From CAVXTT01 sp963764685 (GTDB lineage: Bacteria; Bacteroidota; Ignavibacteria; Ignavibacteriales; Ignavibacteriaceae), in the NCBI GenBank assembly GCA_963764685.1, contig CAVXTT010000018.1, positions 1-64,000 of the forward strand: a stretch of 64,000 nt of DNA, in the 5' to 3' direction. Positions 55,081-64,000 of this stretch are shown piece by piece (the stretch's first letter is position 1; every line of letters starts with the position of its first letter). The notes under the pieces are model-generated. The model was not told the origin of the DNA, searched no databases, and saw only the letters and a list, made by a program, of their open reading frames with translations. The position numbers and the translations under genes are program-made.

Positions 55081-56385
55081 CTAACCGGCTTCTGTAATGA
55101 GTATTTCCTTTCTTTCTGATTTATCGATCCAGCAGGTTAGCACAATATCCCCCGTAACATTAATAACTGTCCTCGACATATCAAGGATTCTGTCCACTCC
55201 TAAAATAATTCCTATACCTTCCGGTGGGATTCCGACAGTTTGAAGAACGACAACTACCAGGGGAAGAGACCCTCCGGGAACCCCTGCAGTTCCAACTCCA
55301 GCCAGGATAGAAAGCAGTATGATAACAAGCTGAGAACCTATTGAAAGATCAATTCCATAAAACTGAGCGAGGAATAACACAGTTATTCCCTCATATAATG
55401 CTGTCCCATTCTGATTTGCAGTAGAGCCGACGGTCAGGACAAAATTTGTAATATCCTTATCAAGTTTTAGTTTTTCATTCGTTACACGAATTGAAGTTGG
55501 AAGTGTAGCATTTGAGGAACTTGTTGAAAATGCAGTAACAATTACTTCAGTAATATTCTTGAAAAATGTAACTGGATTTGTCCTTACCAGGTATTTTAAT
55601 ATTGCGCCATAAGTAACTATACCATGAATGAGAAGTGCCCCCAGGACAATAGCAACGTAGCTCATCAGCAGTGATATTACTTTGAAACCGAGCTGGGATG
55701 TTGTCGTAAATATAAGAGCTGCAACACCATAGGGTGCCAGCTTCATTGCAAAGTCAATTATCTTCATTAGTATATCATAGGTGCCTTGCAGAACCTGGTT
55801 TAAACCTTCAGTTCTTTTCGGATCTACCATAGCCATTGCTATCCCGAATATCAAAGCAAAGAACATTACGGAAAGCAGCCCTCCCCCCCGGTATCCAGGA
55901 TCGAATGCATATACGACTTCGGCAAAAGGATTCCTGGGAACAAGATCAATGATGATTTGAATCAGATCTTTTGATTCTTTTGCAGTTTTTACAATTCCTG
56001 TAACGGTCTCCGTTCCGGAAATGGTCTGTATAAGAACTTCCCTGTCAGTCTCTGAAATTTGCCTGCCCGGCTGGAAAAGATTAACGGCAGTAATTCCTAT
56101 CAGCACCGAGACACTTGTAATTACAACGGTAAATGCAATAGTCTTTAAGCCTATCCTTCCGATTTTACGCGTATCCTTAAAGTCGGCAACACCCAATACT
56201 ATTGCTACGAATATCAGGGGAACGACAATCATAAAGATCAAACGAAGAAAGATCTGTCCGAGCGGGTATGAAAAATAATTGATCAGCCACTGGATCTGCT
56301 GCTTATCAGTAATAAAAAGATTGGCTGTTATACCCAGGACTATCCCAACGAACAGACCAAGTAGTATCCTCGAGTGAAGCTTCAT
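55081..56385 (-). CDS. Dicarboxylate/amino acid:cation symporter
   Basis: 434 residues with about eight hydrophobic helices of the DAACS (GltP/DctA) family. The serine-rich motif Ser-Thr-Ser-Ser-Ser-Asn-Ala-Thr-Leu-Pro marks re-entrant loop HP1, and Asn-Gln-Asn-Gly-Thr (in place of Asn-Met-Asp-Gly-Thr) lies in helix 7, with Gly-Val-Pro-Gly-Gly in HP2 and Asp-Arg in helix 8. It co-transports glutamate, aspartate or C4-dicarboxylates with Na+ or H+. The gene is intact and stands alone. Confidence 0.93.
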   Translation of the reverse strand: MKLHSRILLGLFVGIVLGITANLFITDKQQIQWLINYFSYPLGQIFLRLIFMIVVPLIFVAIVLGVADFKDTRKIGRIGLKTIAFTVVITSVSVLIGITAVNLFQPGRQISETDREVLIQTISGTETVTGIVKTAKESKDLIQIIIDLVPRNPFAEVVYAFDPGYRGGGLLSVMFFALIFGIAMAMVDPKRTEGLNQVLQGTYDILMKIIDFAMKLAPYGVAALIFTTTSQLGFKVISLLMSYVAIVLGALLIHGIVTYGAILKYLVRTNPVTFFKNITEVIVTAFSTSSSNATLPTSIRVTNEKLKLDKDITNFVLTVGSTANQNGTALYEGITVLFLAQFYGIDLSIGSQLVIILLSILAGVGTAGVPGGSLPLVVVVLQTVGIPPEGIGIILGVDRILDMSRTVINVTGDIVLTCWIDKSERKEILITEAG

Positions 56386-56550
56386 CCGGTTAGAGATTTT
56401 TGTGTTTTATAATAGTAATTATATAACTTTCACTCCAATTTAATATAATATTCTATTATTTCTTGCAGGGGATCTTCAGGAACAAATTCATCGGGATGAT
56501 TAGTTTAAGGAATATTATATTTATTTATTAAAATCTAAACAGGAAACATT

Positions 56551-58024
56551 ATGCAGCTGGAGCAACCGGTTCCGGAAAGTCAGGCTCACGAATTTAAGCG
56601 TGAGCTCGGTTTGTTTGATGCAACAATGCTCGTTATCGGCGCAATGATTGGATCGGGAATATTCATTGTAAGTGCAGATATTGCACGAACTGTTGGCTCC
56701 GGCGGGATGCTTATACTGGTATGGCTTATTACTGGGGTAATGACTCTTATAGGAGCCTTGAGCTATGGGGAAATGGCAGCAATGATCCCAAGAGCAGGGG
56801 GGCAGTATGTTTACCTCAGAGATGCCTTCAATCCTTTAACCGGTTTCTTATACGGCTGGACCCTGTTTATGATTATTCAAACAGGTTCGATAGCTGCGGT
56901 GGCGGTAGCATTTGCTAAGTTCACAGCTGTGCTGATTCCCTGGTTCGGTACGAATAATATCCTGATCAGTCTTTTGGGATTAAAAATATCCGCTGCACAG
57001 ATCCTGGCTATCGTGAACATTGCGTTTCTCACGTATATAAATATCCGGGGGTTGAAAGAAGGGAAGTTTGTTCAGAATCTTTTTACTGTAGCTAAAATTG
57101 TCTCCCTCATTGGGGTAATTTTGCTGGGGATAGTCCTCGGCTCAAATATAGAAGCTGTAACTGCCAATTTTTCAAATATGTGGAATTCAGAATGGCTTCA
57201 CATAAAAGATGGAAATATTGAATGGATACAAGCATTATCCGGATTCTCAATAGTGGCAGCCATAGGTGTAGCTATGGTAGGATCGTTATTTGCAAGCGAC
57301 GCCTGGAACAATGTTACATTTACCGCGGGTGAGACAAAGAATCCTAAAAGGAATATCCCGCTGAGCTTACTATTTGGTTCACTGATCGTTACAGTACTCT
57401 ATATTCTGGTTAACGTTTCATATCTCCTGGTCCTATCCCTTAAGGGGAATCCAAATGGAACGACTGTTTCATCATTAGGAATTCAATTTGCAACTGAAGA
57501 CAGGGTGGCAACTGCGGCAGCACATATGTTTTTTGGAGAAGCAGCTGCAATTGTTATGGCTGTTTTAATAATAATCTCCACATTCGGCTGTAATAATGGT
57601 ATGATCCTGATGGGCGCCCGTGTTTATTATGCTATGGCTAAGGATAAATTATTTTTTACTTCTACCGGAACTCTTAATAAAAACTCGGTCCCTGCGAATG
57701 CTCTTATCTTTCAGGGTGTCTGGGCATCGGTATTGTGCCTGAGCGGAACTTACGGCGAACTTCTGGATTACGTGATATTTGCCGTGCTTATATTTTACAT
57801 TCTTACAATTATCGGCGTATTTATACTTAGAAAGAAATGGCCCGATGCCGAGAGACCTTATAAAGCTTTTGGATACCCGGTACTTCCTGCATTGTATATA
57901 ATTCTGGCTTCTGCGATATGTGTAATTCTTCTTATATATAAGCCCCAATATACGCTGGCCGGGTTTGATCATTGTTCTGCTTGGTGTTCCAATCTATTTC
58001 GTTTTAAAAAGAAAATGGGCATAA
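56551..58024 (+). CDS. APC-family amino acid permease, frameshift near the C-terminus
   Basis: The frame has the APC signature Gly-Ala-Met-Ile-Gly-Ser-Gly-Ile-Phe in helix 1 (about residues 31-39) and twelve or so hydrophobic helices, with Ser-Tyr-Gly-Glu-Met-Ala and Gly-Gln-Tyr-Val-Tyr-Leu in helices 2-3. A shift near 57960 returns the last helix to Gly-Leu-Ile-Ile-Val-Leu-Leu-Gly-Val-Pro-Ile-Tyr and the stop at 58022-58024; the uncorrected frame runs to 58071. About 490 residues. It imports amino acids with protons or by exchange; specificity cannot be told. Confidence 0.9.
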
Positions 58025-58084
58025 TAATTAATTATTTATTGGGGGAAGTTTTTATTGTGGTAGTTTGTTAAAGAAAGTGATGAT

Positions 58085-58859
58085 TTGATTCCATTTAATC
58101 AGGATATCGATGATCTGATATTTACCTTTAAGAATAAGGATTACGGAGCCTATAAACTGCGAAAGGATTATAAGCGCAACCTGCTTTATTCTATGTGGTT
58201 TGTAATTATAGTCTTTACAATGCTTACTGCGGGACCGTTTTTCTACAGGATACTTTCTCCTGAAGAAGATATCCCGGTTAGGAAAAAAAGAATCGTACAA
58301 ACTATTGAGCTTTCAGAGCCGCCTTCAATTGACGTAAATAAAAAAGTTAACCCGGAAGAGACTCCGCCGCCGCCTCAAACAACTAAGAAGTTAACTTCGC
58401 CGGTAGTCAAATTAGACGAGCTGGTCAGCGCCGGTGCAGAGTGGATAGCAGACACGGTTGGCTTGCAGAATATATATTCAGAAAATACACTTGATGTGCA
58501 GATCAAATATCCATATGGATGGACATACATCGATCAGAATGTTAAAAACAGGCTTGATGGAGTAACCTTTTGGGGATCACCTAAAACTTATAATCCGCCT
58601 CCTTATATTCACCTGGAGGTAGTTGATAAATCTCTTTTCAATCCCAAAGAGATTCAAATACACCAGGGAATTTGATAACTATACCATATATTATAATGAT
58701 TCGCAGGAATTATCGAATCAATTTACAAGACTTATATATATAAGGACTGAAACAAGTGTTGATTATACTTTCAAATTAATAATGAAGGGGAGAGAGCAGT
58801 TTGCAGACTTTGAACCTGTGTTCTTTGGTATGCTGAAAACTTTTTCCTTCAGGGATTAA
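58085..58859 (+). CDS. TonB-N-terminus-like membrane protein, one frameshift
   Basis: TTG 58085 starts a product whose first 60 residues (Lys-Asn-Lys-Asp-Tyr-Gly-Ala-Tyr-Lys-Leu-Arg-Lys-Asp-Tyr and one membrane helix) match the N-terminus of Bacteroidota TonB proteins, followed by a Glu/Pro-rich linker (Glu-Glu-Thr-Pro-Pro-Pro-Pro). The C-terminal half is not a TonB domain: Tyr-Pro-Tyr-Gly-Trp-Thr-Tyr-Ile-Asp-Gln and Arg-Phe-Lys-Tyr-Thr look like a PsbP-type lipid-binding-like fold, though weakly. A shift near 58650 joins the two frames to TAA 58859. About 257 residues. Its role may be envelope-spanning but not classical TonB function. Confidence 0.55.
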
Positions 58860-58876
58860 AAACCTACTACTAAAAA

Positions 58877-58904
58877 AATTGCCACAATCAGTTTTGTGGC
58901 AATT
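58877..58904 (-). terminator. Intrinsic terminator between convergent genes
   Basis: An 11-bp stem AATTGCCACAA / TTGTGGCAATT with a 6-nt loop. On the minus strand it is followed by a T tract, so it ends the permease gene at 58945-60448, and it sits 18 nt after the convergent gene as well. Confidence 0.75.
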
Positions 58905-58944
58905 CAGAAATTTCTTCTTTACTGAACCTATAAGTTCAAATTAA

Positions 58945-60448
58945 TTAATCGACCAACTCGCTATCACTAAGCTGTCTTACTTTGCTATGGTTCTTACCAT
59001 AAAAGAAATATATTAACAACCCGATCGCCAGCCAGACAAATAATCTTAACCAGTTTTCTTCGGGAAGTGAAAACATCAGGATAAGACAGGTAATTATTCC
59101 CAAGTATAGGAACTAATGGAAATAATGGAGATCTGAAAGGCCGGTGTGCATCCGGATGGGTTCTTCTCATTATAAGAACAGCTGAGCATACAACAACAAA
59201 GGCAAATAAAGTTCCGATGTTTACAAGTTCTGCCAATACTCTCAGCGGTAGCAGTCCGCCCAGTATTGCAACGAAAATACCGGTGAGTATTGTTGATTTC
59301 CAGGGGGTACGGAATTTTTCATGTATTGCACCAAAAACACTTTCCGGCAGCAGACCGTCACGTGCCATTGCCAGGAATACTCTTGGCTGGCTAAGCATCA
59401 TTACAAGCAGAACAGAAGTAATCCCTGCGACAGCACCGAGTGAGACAACTAATTGGGCCCATTCCAGCCCCACCTGCTTAAAAGCATTAGAAACTGGAGC
59501 ATCGATATCGATTTTATCGTAAGGAACCATTCCGGTGATCACTCCGGAAACAAGAATATAGAGGACGGTACAGAGGATCAGTGAAGTTATTATTCCAATG
59601 GGTACATCTCTGTGAGGTTTTTTTGCTTCTTCTGCGTGAGTAGATACGGAATCAAATCCAATATATGCAAAGAATATCATCGCAGCTCCGGCAAGTACTC
59701 CTACTGGTGCTCCTCCCGGACCTGTCTGTCCCCATATGGTATTGCCGAAGATGCTTATACCCGTATATCCATAAGGGGCAAAGGGTTCCCAATTAGCCGG
59801 GTTTATATACGTTGCACCAAGAGCAATGACAAGGAGTACAACTGCAAGTTTGATTACTACCATTGTGGCATTAAAACCGGCACTTTCCTTTATCCCCTTA
59901 ACCAGGATCATTGTTATAATAAGGGCGATCACGATAGCAGGAAAATCCACAACAGAACCAGTAGGGATAAATTGCCCTGAAAGGTTATCGAAATCAAAAG
60001 GTGCTTTAGTCAGCCCCCGCGGCAGGTGTACTCCGAAAATACTCAGGAAGTCCTGAAAATAATGCGACCAGCCGTGTGCAACAGTTGCAGAAGCAACTGC
60101 ATATTCAAGTATAAGATCCCACCCGATTATCCAGGCGAACAGTTCACCCAGAGTAGCATATGCATAAGTATATGCCGAACCGGCAACCGGTACCATTGAA
60201 GCAAATTCTGCATAGCATAAGGCGGCAAATATGCAGGCTATTCCTGCTGCGGAGAATGAAAGAATAACTGCAGCACCTGCTTTATCGTGTGCAGCCACAC
60301 CTGTAAGGACAAATATCCCCGTTCCGATAATTGCTCCTACACCCAGGCTGGTAAGCGCAACAGGTCCCAGGATTCTTCTTAACCGGTTCTCACCCTGTAA
60401 TTCCTGCAGTAAGATGTGCAGAGGTTTTTTAACAAATAATTTATTCAC
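58945..60448 (-). CDS. Cationic-amino-acid-type APC permease, frameshift near the C-terminus
   Basis: About 500 residues. Helix 1 has Gly-Val-Gly-Ala-Ile-Ile-Gly-Thr-Gly-Ile-Phe, and the core has Ala-Tyr-Thr-Tyr-Ala-Tyr-Ala-Thr-Leu-Gly-Glu and Ala-Tyr-Ile-Gly-Phe-Asp-Ser-Val-Ser-Thr, diagnostic of the CAT/YfnA subfamily. A shift near 59110 replaces the last 40 residues; the corrected frame reads Leu-Ile-Leu-Met-Phe-Ser-Leu-Pro-Glu-Glu-Asn-Trp and ends Glu-Leu-Val-Asp at TTA 58945-58947. It imports amino acids. It differs from the 56551 permease in subfamily, so the two are not duplicates. Confidence 0.9.
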
Positions 60449-60554
60449 CCGGTGATTCCTTTATTCAGTGATAAGATAATGGTAGATGCATAAATTTAAT
60501 TTTCGATTGGCTAAAATAACAAGTGTTTCGGGATATTTACAATCATATTTGCTT

Positions 60555-62021
60555 TTATTTCAGACCATACTGAATGCAGTTATCGCAGTTACCGCAGTTC
60601 GGCTCATCATAAAATCCGAAGTACTCTGATATATATACTCTTCTGCAGCTTTTACTTTTAAAGTAATTCACCACACTGAGGAGCTTTTTATTATCAGACA
60701 TTAGTTTGTCGTTCATCCATTCTTCGTTATGGAGTTCTTCCGGCAGGTCACCGGTAAGCTGAAGATCCTTTTTCTCAATATCCCCTTCAATAACTCCATA
60801 TCTGTCGAGCATTCCCAAAGCAGTTTCAACACGGAAATCTTTTCTGTTCTTGAAATTGAGCTGCTCCCTTAAGTATTCGATTCCATAAGCGTTTACCTTC
60901 TGCAGATCACGGGTGAGAATATTGTATAGTGCTGAGTAAAAATCGCTGCCGGGATTGGACCATTTTATAAAATCCATTTGAATATAAAGATCCTCCTGGC
61001 TGTAAAGAAGTCTGCAGACTGAATCCTTACCATCCCGTCCCGCTCTGCCTATTTCCTGATAATAGGATTCAATTGAAGATGGAACTTCAGCGTGAATAAC
61101 GTACCTGATATCAGCTTTATCTATCCCCATTCCAAAAGCATTTGTTGCAAGTATTAAATCCTCTTTCCCGCTCATAAAATCCCTCTGCCTGCTTTTTCTC
61201 TCACGGTCAGGCAGCTTGCCGTGATAAATTTCGTGATGTAATCTTAAAGAGGAGAGTTTCTCAGAATATTTTTCAAGTGATTGTATCAGCGCAAAGTATA
61301 TGATACCTGATCCTTTATACCTGCCGGTAACATCAATTATGGAATTTATTTTCTCTTTATCGTCAAAAACATCTGCAGCTTCAAGTTTAAGGTTGGGGCG
61401 CTGAATACCGGTATGAAATGTTTTAACATTTTCAGTAATATTAAGCTTACTAATAATATCCTGCTGTACTTCCGGGGTTGCAGTTGCGGTAAGGGCTATA
61501 GTAAGAGGATTGCCGATATATTCCCTGAACTCCCCGATTCGTGAATAATCGGGACGGAAATCGTGTCCCCACTCTGAAACACAATGTGCTTCATCTACTG
61601 CGAGAAGTGATATCTCCGCTTTACTGATCTGTTCAACAAACTCCTTCTTCCGGAAGCGTTCAGGAGTAACATACAGCAGTTTGATCCTTCCGGCCAGAAA
61701 GGCATTCAGCCTGTTCTCACGCTCATTCTTATTGAGTGTAGAATTTATGAATCCTGCCGGGATATTTTTCCTGCGAAGTGCATCAACCTGATCCTGCATC
61801 AGGGCGATTAATGGACTTATTACAATAGTCCCCCCCTTAATCATCAACGCTGGAACCTGATAGCATAATGATTTACCGCTTCCTGTGGGCATAATAATCA
61901 GGCTATGCCCTTCATTCTTTAAAGTACGTTCAATTACATTTTTTTGTTCAGGTCGGAACTCATCAAATCCGAAATACGTTTTTAGTACAGTCTCAGGATT
62001 ATTATTTTCATTTTGTTCCAT
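60555..62021 (-). CDS. recQ: ATP-dependent DNA helicase RecQ (short form)
   Basis: 488 residues. Helicase motifs are in order: Thr-Gly-Ser-Gly-Lys-Ser-Leu-Cys-Tyr-Gln (I), Asp-Glu-Ala-His-Cys-Val-Ser-Glu-Trp-Gly-His-Asp-Phe-Arg (II and aromatic loop), Ala-Leu-Thr-Ala-Thr-Ala-Thr (III), and Ile-Gly-Arg-Ala-Gly-Arg-Asp-Gly (VI). A zinc-binding RecQ-Ct cluster follows (Cys-Arg-Arg near 470, then Cys-Gly-Asn-Cys-Asp-Asn-Cys). The winged-helix and HRDC domains of longer RecQ proteins are absent; the protein stops just after the zinc site. It unwinds recombination and repair intermediates. Intact and alone. Confidence 0.95.
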   Translation of the reverse strand: MEQNENNNPETVLKTYFGFDEFRPEQKNVIERTLKNEGHSLIIMPTGSGKSLCYQVPALMIKGGTIVISPLIALMQDQVDALRRKNIPAGFINSTLNKNERENRLNAFLAGRIKLLYVTPERFRKKEFVEQISKAEISLLAVDEAHCVSEWGHDFRPDYSRIGEFREYIGNPLTIALTATATPEVQQDIISKLNITENVKTFHTGIQRPNLKLEAADVFDDKEKINSIIDVTGRYKGSGIIYFALIQSLEKYSEKLSSLRLHHEIYHGKLPDRERKSRQRDFMSGKEDLILATNAFGMGIDKADIRYVIHAEVPSSIESYYQEIGRAGRDGKDSVCRLLYSQEDLYIQMDFIKWSNPGSDFYSALYNILTRDLQKVNAYGIEYLREQLNFKNRKDFRVETALGMLDRYGVIEGDIEKKDLQLTGDLPEELHNEEWMNDKLMSDNKKLLSVVNYFKSKSCRRVYISEYFGFYDEPNCGNCDNCIQYGLK

Positions 62022-62473
62022 ATTACTAAAATAAGAGAATTATTGTCAAAAGATCAGTTGTACATTCTTGTGAAAACTTTGGATTTCATTTTTCGCAGCA
62101 GGAAAATCAAAAAAAATTAAATAAATCACTTCGATAACACTTAGCTCATAAATGGTCCCAGACGTCATATAGAGTCCTTTGTAACGGCATGTAAAGCCTT
62201 TATTAAGAGACTTTTTCAGAGTGAAGCCTGCCTTTTGGAAAGTCTTATGCAAGGTATTATAATTTTCCTTGAGCGATTTATGAGCAAAGTTGTAATTCGG
62301 TGCTGAAATCGTATTGTTTCCGCCTAACCTGTGGTCCCCAAAAAAAGATATCCGAATCCCACGACATCAGATTTAAGAACTCAGACACATTACCATACCC
62401 GACCCACGCAATTATTTATATCATTATTTATATCGGGATTTTCGTTAAATTTAAGTTTACTTTTTGGAAAATT
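62022..62473. other. Intergenic region with an orphan minus-strand frame
   Basis: An open minus-strand frame covers 62046-62366 and encodes protein-like sequence (for example Gly-Asp-His-Arg-Leu-Gly-Gly-Asn-Asn-Thr and Phe-Pro-Ala-Ala-Lys-Asn-Glu), but has no plausible ATG and no recognised motif, so it may be a gene remnant. Nothing else stands out. Confidence 0.35.
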
Positions 62474-63391
62474 ATGATAGAAACTACAGGGCTGACCAAA
62501 GTTTATTCAAACTCGTTCGGCAGGAAAAAAGTTGAAGCATTAACAGGACTCGATCTTAAAGTTGAAAAAGGGATAATATTTGGACTCCTGGGACCTAACG
62601 GAGCAGGGAAAACGACCCTGATCAAACTACTTCTCGGGATAACTTTCCCTACTGAAGGCTCTGCAAAGATCCTTGATGAAGCAATCGGTAATTATAAAAT
62701 TAAATCAAGGATCGGTTACCTCCCTGAAAATCATAAATATCCCCCATATCTAAGCGGCGGCGATGTACTGAGGTTTTTTGGGAGACTCGGCGGGATGAGT
62801 AAACCGCATCTTGAAACAAGAATTGATGAAATGCTGCAGCTGGTAGATCTTACAAAATGGAAAAAGACAAAAGTTAAAGCTTATTCAAAAGGAATGATGC
62901 AGCGTCTTGGATTAGCCCAGGCGCTTCTGAATGATCCGGAACTCATATTTCTAGACGAACCAACCGATGGAGTTGACCCTATTGGTAGAAAAGAGATCAG
63001 AGACATACTTGTAAGATTAAAGGGAGAAGGGAAAACTATCTTTCTGAATTCCCACCTGTTATCAGAGGTAGAACTTATTACCGATCGAGTTGGTATTCTC
63101 AATAAAGGGAAACTTTTGAAAGAAGGAACTGTTAAGGAACTGACTGAACGAAAGCAGGAATTCGTTATCTCAATTGAAGGAGAACTACCCCTGAATATTG
63201 AGAGATTGCACCTCGGGAGAATATCCGATGGATTATATTCTGCAAAGGTTAATGATATAAGTGAGCTTAACAATATTCTGGATTTGCTTCGTCAAAGGGG
63301 TGTTATGGTAAAAGAATTCCATCAGCAGAAGAACACGCTGGAAGATATGTTCATCTCATTAATCAAGGAAGCAGAGGGAGCAAAGAGATGA
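62474..63391 (+). CDS. ABC transporter ATP-binding protein
   Basis: 305 residues from ATG 62474, selected because the homology begins there; the frame is open further upstream without a good start. Walker A is Gly-Pro-Asn-Gly-Ala-Gly-Lys-Thr-Thr near residue 47, the signature Tyr-Ser-Lys-Gly-Met-Met-Gln-Arg near 138, and Walker B Leu-Ile-Phe-Leu-Asp-Glu-Pro near 157. The late His in Asn-Ser-His-Leu-Leu is the switch. It belongs to the ABC-2 exporter type. Its stop overlaps the permease start by 4 nt (ATGA), so the two are translationally coupled. Confidence 0.93.
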   Translation: MIETTGLTKVYSNSFGRKKVEALTGLDLKVEKGIIFGLLGPNGAGKTTLIKLLLGITFPTEGSAKILDEAIGNYKIKSRIGYLPENHKYPPYLSGGDVLRFFGRLGGMSKPHLETRIDEMLQLVDLTKWKKTKVKAYSKGMMQRLGLAQALLNDPELIFLDEPTDGVDPIGRKEIRDILVRLKGEGKTIFLNSHLLSEVELITDRVGILNKGKLLKEGTVKELTERKQEFVISIEGELPLNIERLHLGRISDGLYSAKVNDISELNNILDLLRQRGVMVKEFHQQKNTLEDMFISLIKEAEGAKR

Positions 63392-64000
63392 ATAATATTT
63401 TAACTATGACCTGGTTTACCCTGCGGGAGGCTTTCGCAAGAAAAGTATTTATCTCCTTTGCTGTTATTTCAATAATTGTTTTGATCATAACTGCTGCAAT
63501 TTTCTCTACAGTTGATGCAGAGGTAATTAAAGAGTCTCTGAAAAATGAACATCAGGGAGGGATAGGACAAATAGTTGCTGCCCTTCAGTTGATGATAATA
63601 TCGCCGCTCTCAAGTCTTGCGCTTTTACTTGCAATCTTTACCTGCTCCAGTTTCGTTCCGGTAATGCTTGAAAAAGGAAATATTGATCTCCTTTTGAGCA
63701 AACCTGTATCAAGAATGCAGATGCTGACAGGTAAATATCTTGGCGGGATCCTCGTTGTATTTTTAAATATCGCTTTTCTGGTTATCGGGGTATGGTTAAT
63801 AATCTCTTTGAAATTTGATCAGTGGAATTATTCCTTTCTCTGGCTGATTGCAACCATTACCTTTACTTTTGCTGTTCTCTATGCAATCATTGTCCTCCTT
63901 GGTGTAGTTTCAAAAAGCTCTGTCCCGGGGATGATGACTGCTTATTTTATTTTCCTCATTGTCAGTCCGCTTCTTTCTCTTGCAAAAGATCAGTTGAGGG
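63388..64000 (+). CDS. ABC-2 type permease (partial, runs off the window)
   Basis: ATG 63388 overlaps the ATPase stop. The visible 204 residues start Met-Asn-Asn-Ile-Leu-Thr-Met-Thr-Trp-Phe-Thr-Leu-Arg-Glu and contain several hydrophobic helices, with Leu-Leu-Leu-Ser-Lys-Pro-Val-Ser-Arg, a sequence typical of ABC-2 permeases of the YhgE/NosY type. It pairs with the upstream ATPase to make an exporter. The cargo cannot be told from the fragment. Confidence 0.88.
   Translation, partial: MNNILTMTWFTLREAFARKVFISFAVISIIVLIITAAIFSTVDAEVIKESLKNEHQGGIGQIVAALQLMIISPLSSLALLLAIFTCSSFVPVMLEKGNIDLLLSKPVSRMQMLTGKYLGGILVVFLNIAFLVIGVWLIISLKFDQWNYSFLWLIATITFTFAVLYAIIVLLGVVSKSSVPGMMTAYFIFLIVSPLLSLAKDQLR

Overview
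The window reads as AT-rich, chromosome-like DNA from a member of the Fibrobacteres-Chlorobi-Bacteroidetes group, most likely an Ignavibacteria-type organism. Evidence: five secreted proteins end in a type IX secretion (T9SS) type A sorting domain built on an asparagine/proline-rich NYPNPFNPxT core; several upstream regions carry the TTG / TAnnTTTG promoter typical of Bacteroidota; there is a bacillithiol-type deacetylase (BshB1), DUF5916 and TonB-dependent outer-membrane proteins, and the gene order rpmF-plsX-fabH-fabD-fabG-acpP-fabF-rnc. No tRNA, rRNA or CRISPR was seen. The taxonomic assignment is inference from these features; no marker-gene search was possible.

Layout. (1) 1-2901: a compact foreign element with a partial DUF6266-like protein, a minimal tyrosine recombinase broken by one frameshift, a beta-rich possible virion protein, a candidate small RNA and origin hairpin, and a HUH replication initiator. 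It abuts the 3' half of a cyclopropane-fatty-acid synthase gene (2902-3534), so it either integrated into that gene or marks an assembly join. (2) 3.7-22.8 kb: purM, a DUF5916 outer-membrane protein, a lipoprotein/TonB-receptor pair, a forward run of TatD-radical SAM fusion, PBP4, histone-deacetylase-like protein, PrmA, an orphan response regulator and a DUF4287-SRPBCC protein, then T9SS and lipoprotein genes. (3) 23.3-30.8 kb: the fatty-acid/phospholipid cluster yceD-rpmF-plsX-fabH-fabD-(DUF3109)-fabG-acpP-fabF-rnc, with some two dozen apparent indels that almost certainly reflect poor sequence quality. (4) 30.8-47.4 kb, mostly minus strand: coaD, secreted propeller/VCBS proteins, then rsmD, a PilM-like protein, a ComEA-like protein, dnaJ-grpE-hrcA, an amidohydrolase, a GNAT protein and two more T9SS cargo genes. 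(5) 47.6-54.1 kb: bshB1, a copper module (copA, copZ and an HMA-AraC fusion regulator) and three tandem paralogous membrane proteins. (6) 55-64 kb: three solute transporters, a TonB-N-terminus-like protein, RecQ and the start of an ABC-2 exporter operon.

Functional themes are cell-envelope biogenesis (fatty acid supply, peptidoglycan carboxypeptidase, outer-membrane and T9SS cargo), heat-shock control, copper homeostasis and amino-acid uptake. The most novel part is the ssDNA-replicon-like element at the left edge, which combines its own small recombinase, a HUH Rep and a candidate regulatory RNA whose sequence is complementary to the rep leader. Many genes outside the fab cluster also carry single-base frameshifts, so breaks should be read as probable sequence errors before being called pseudogenes.
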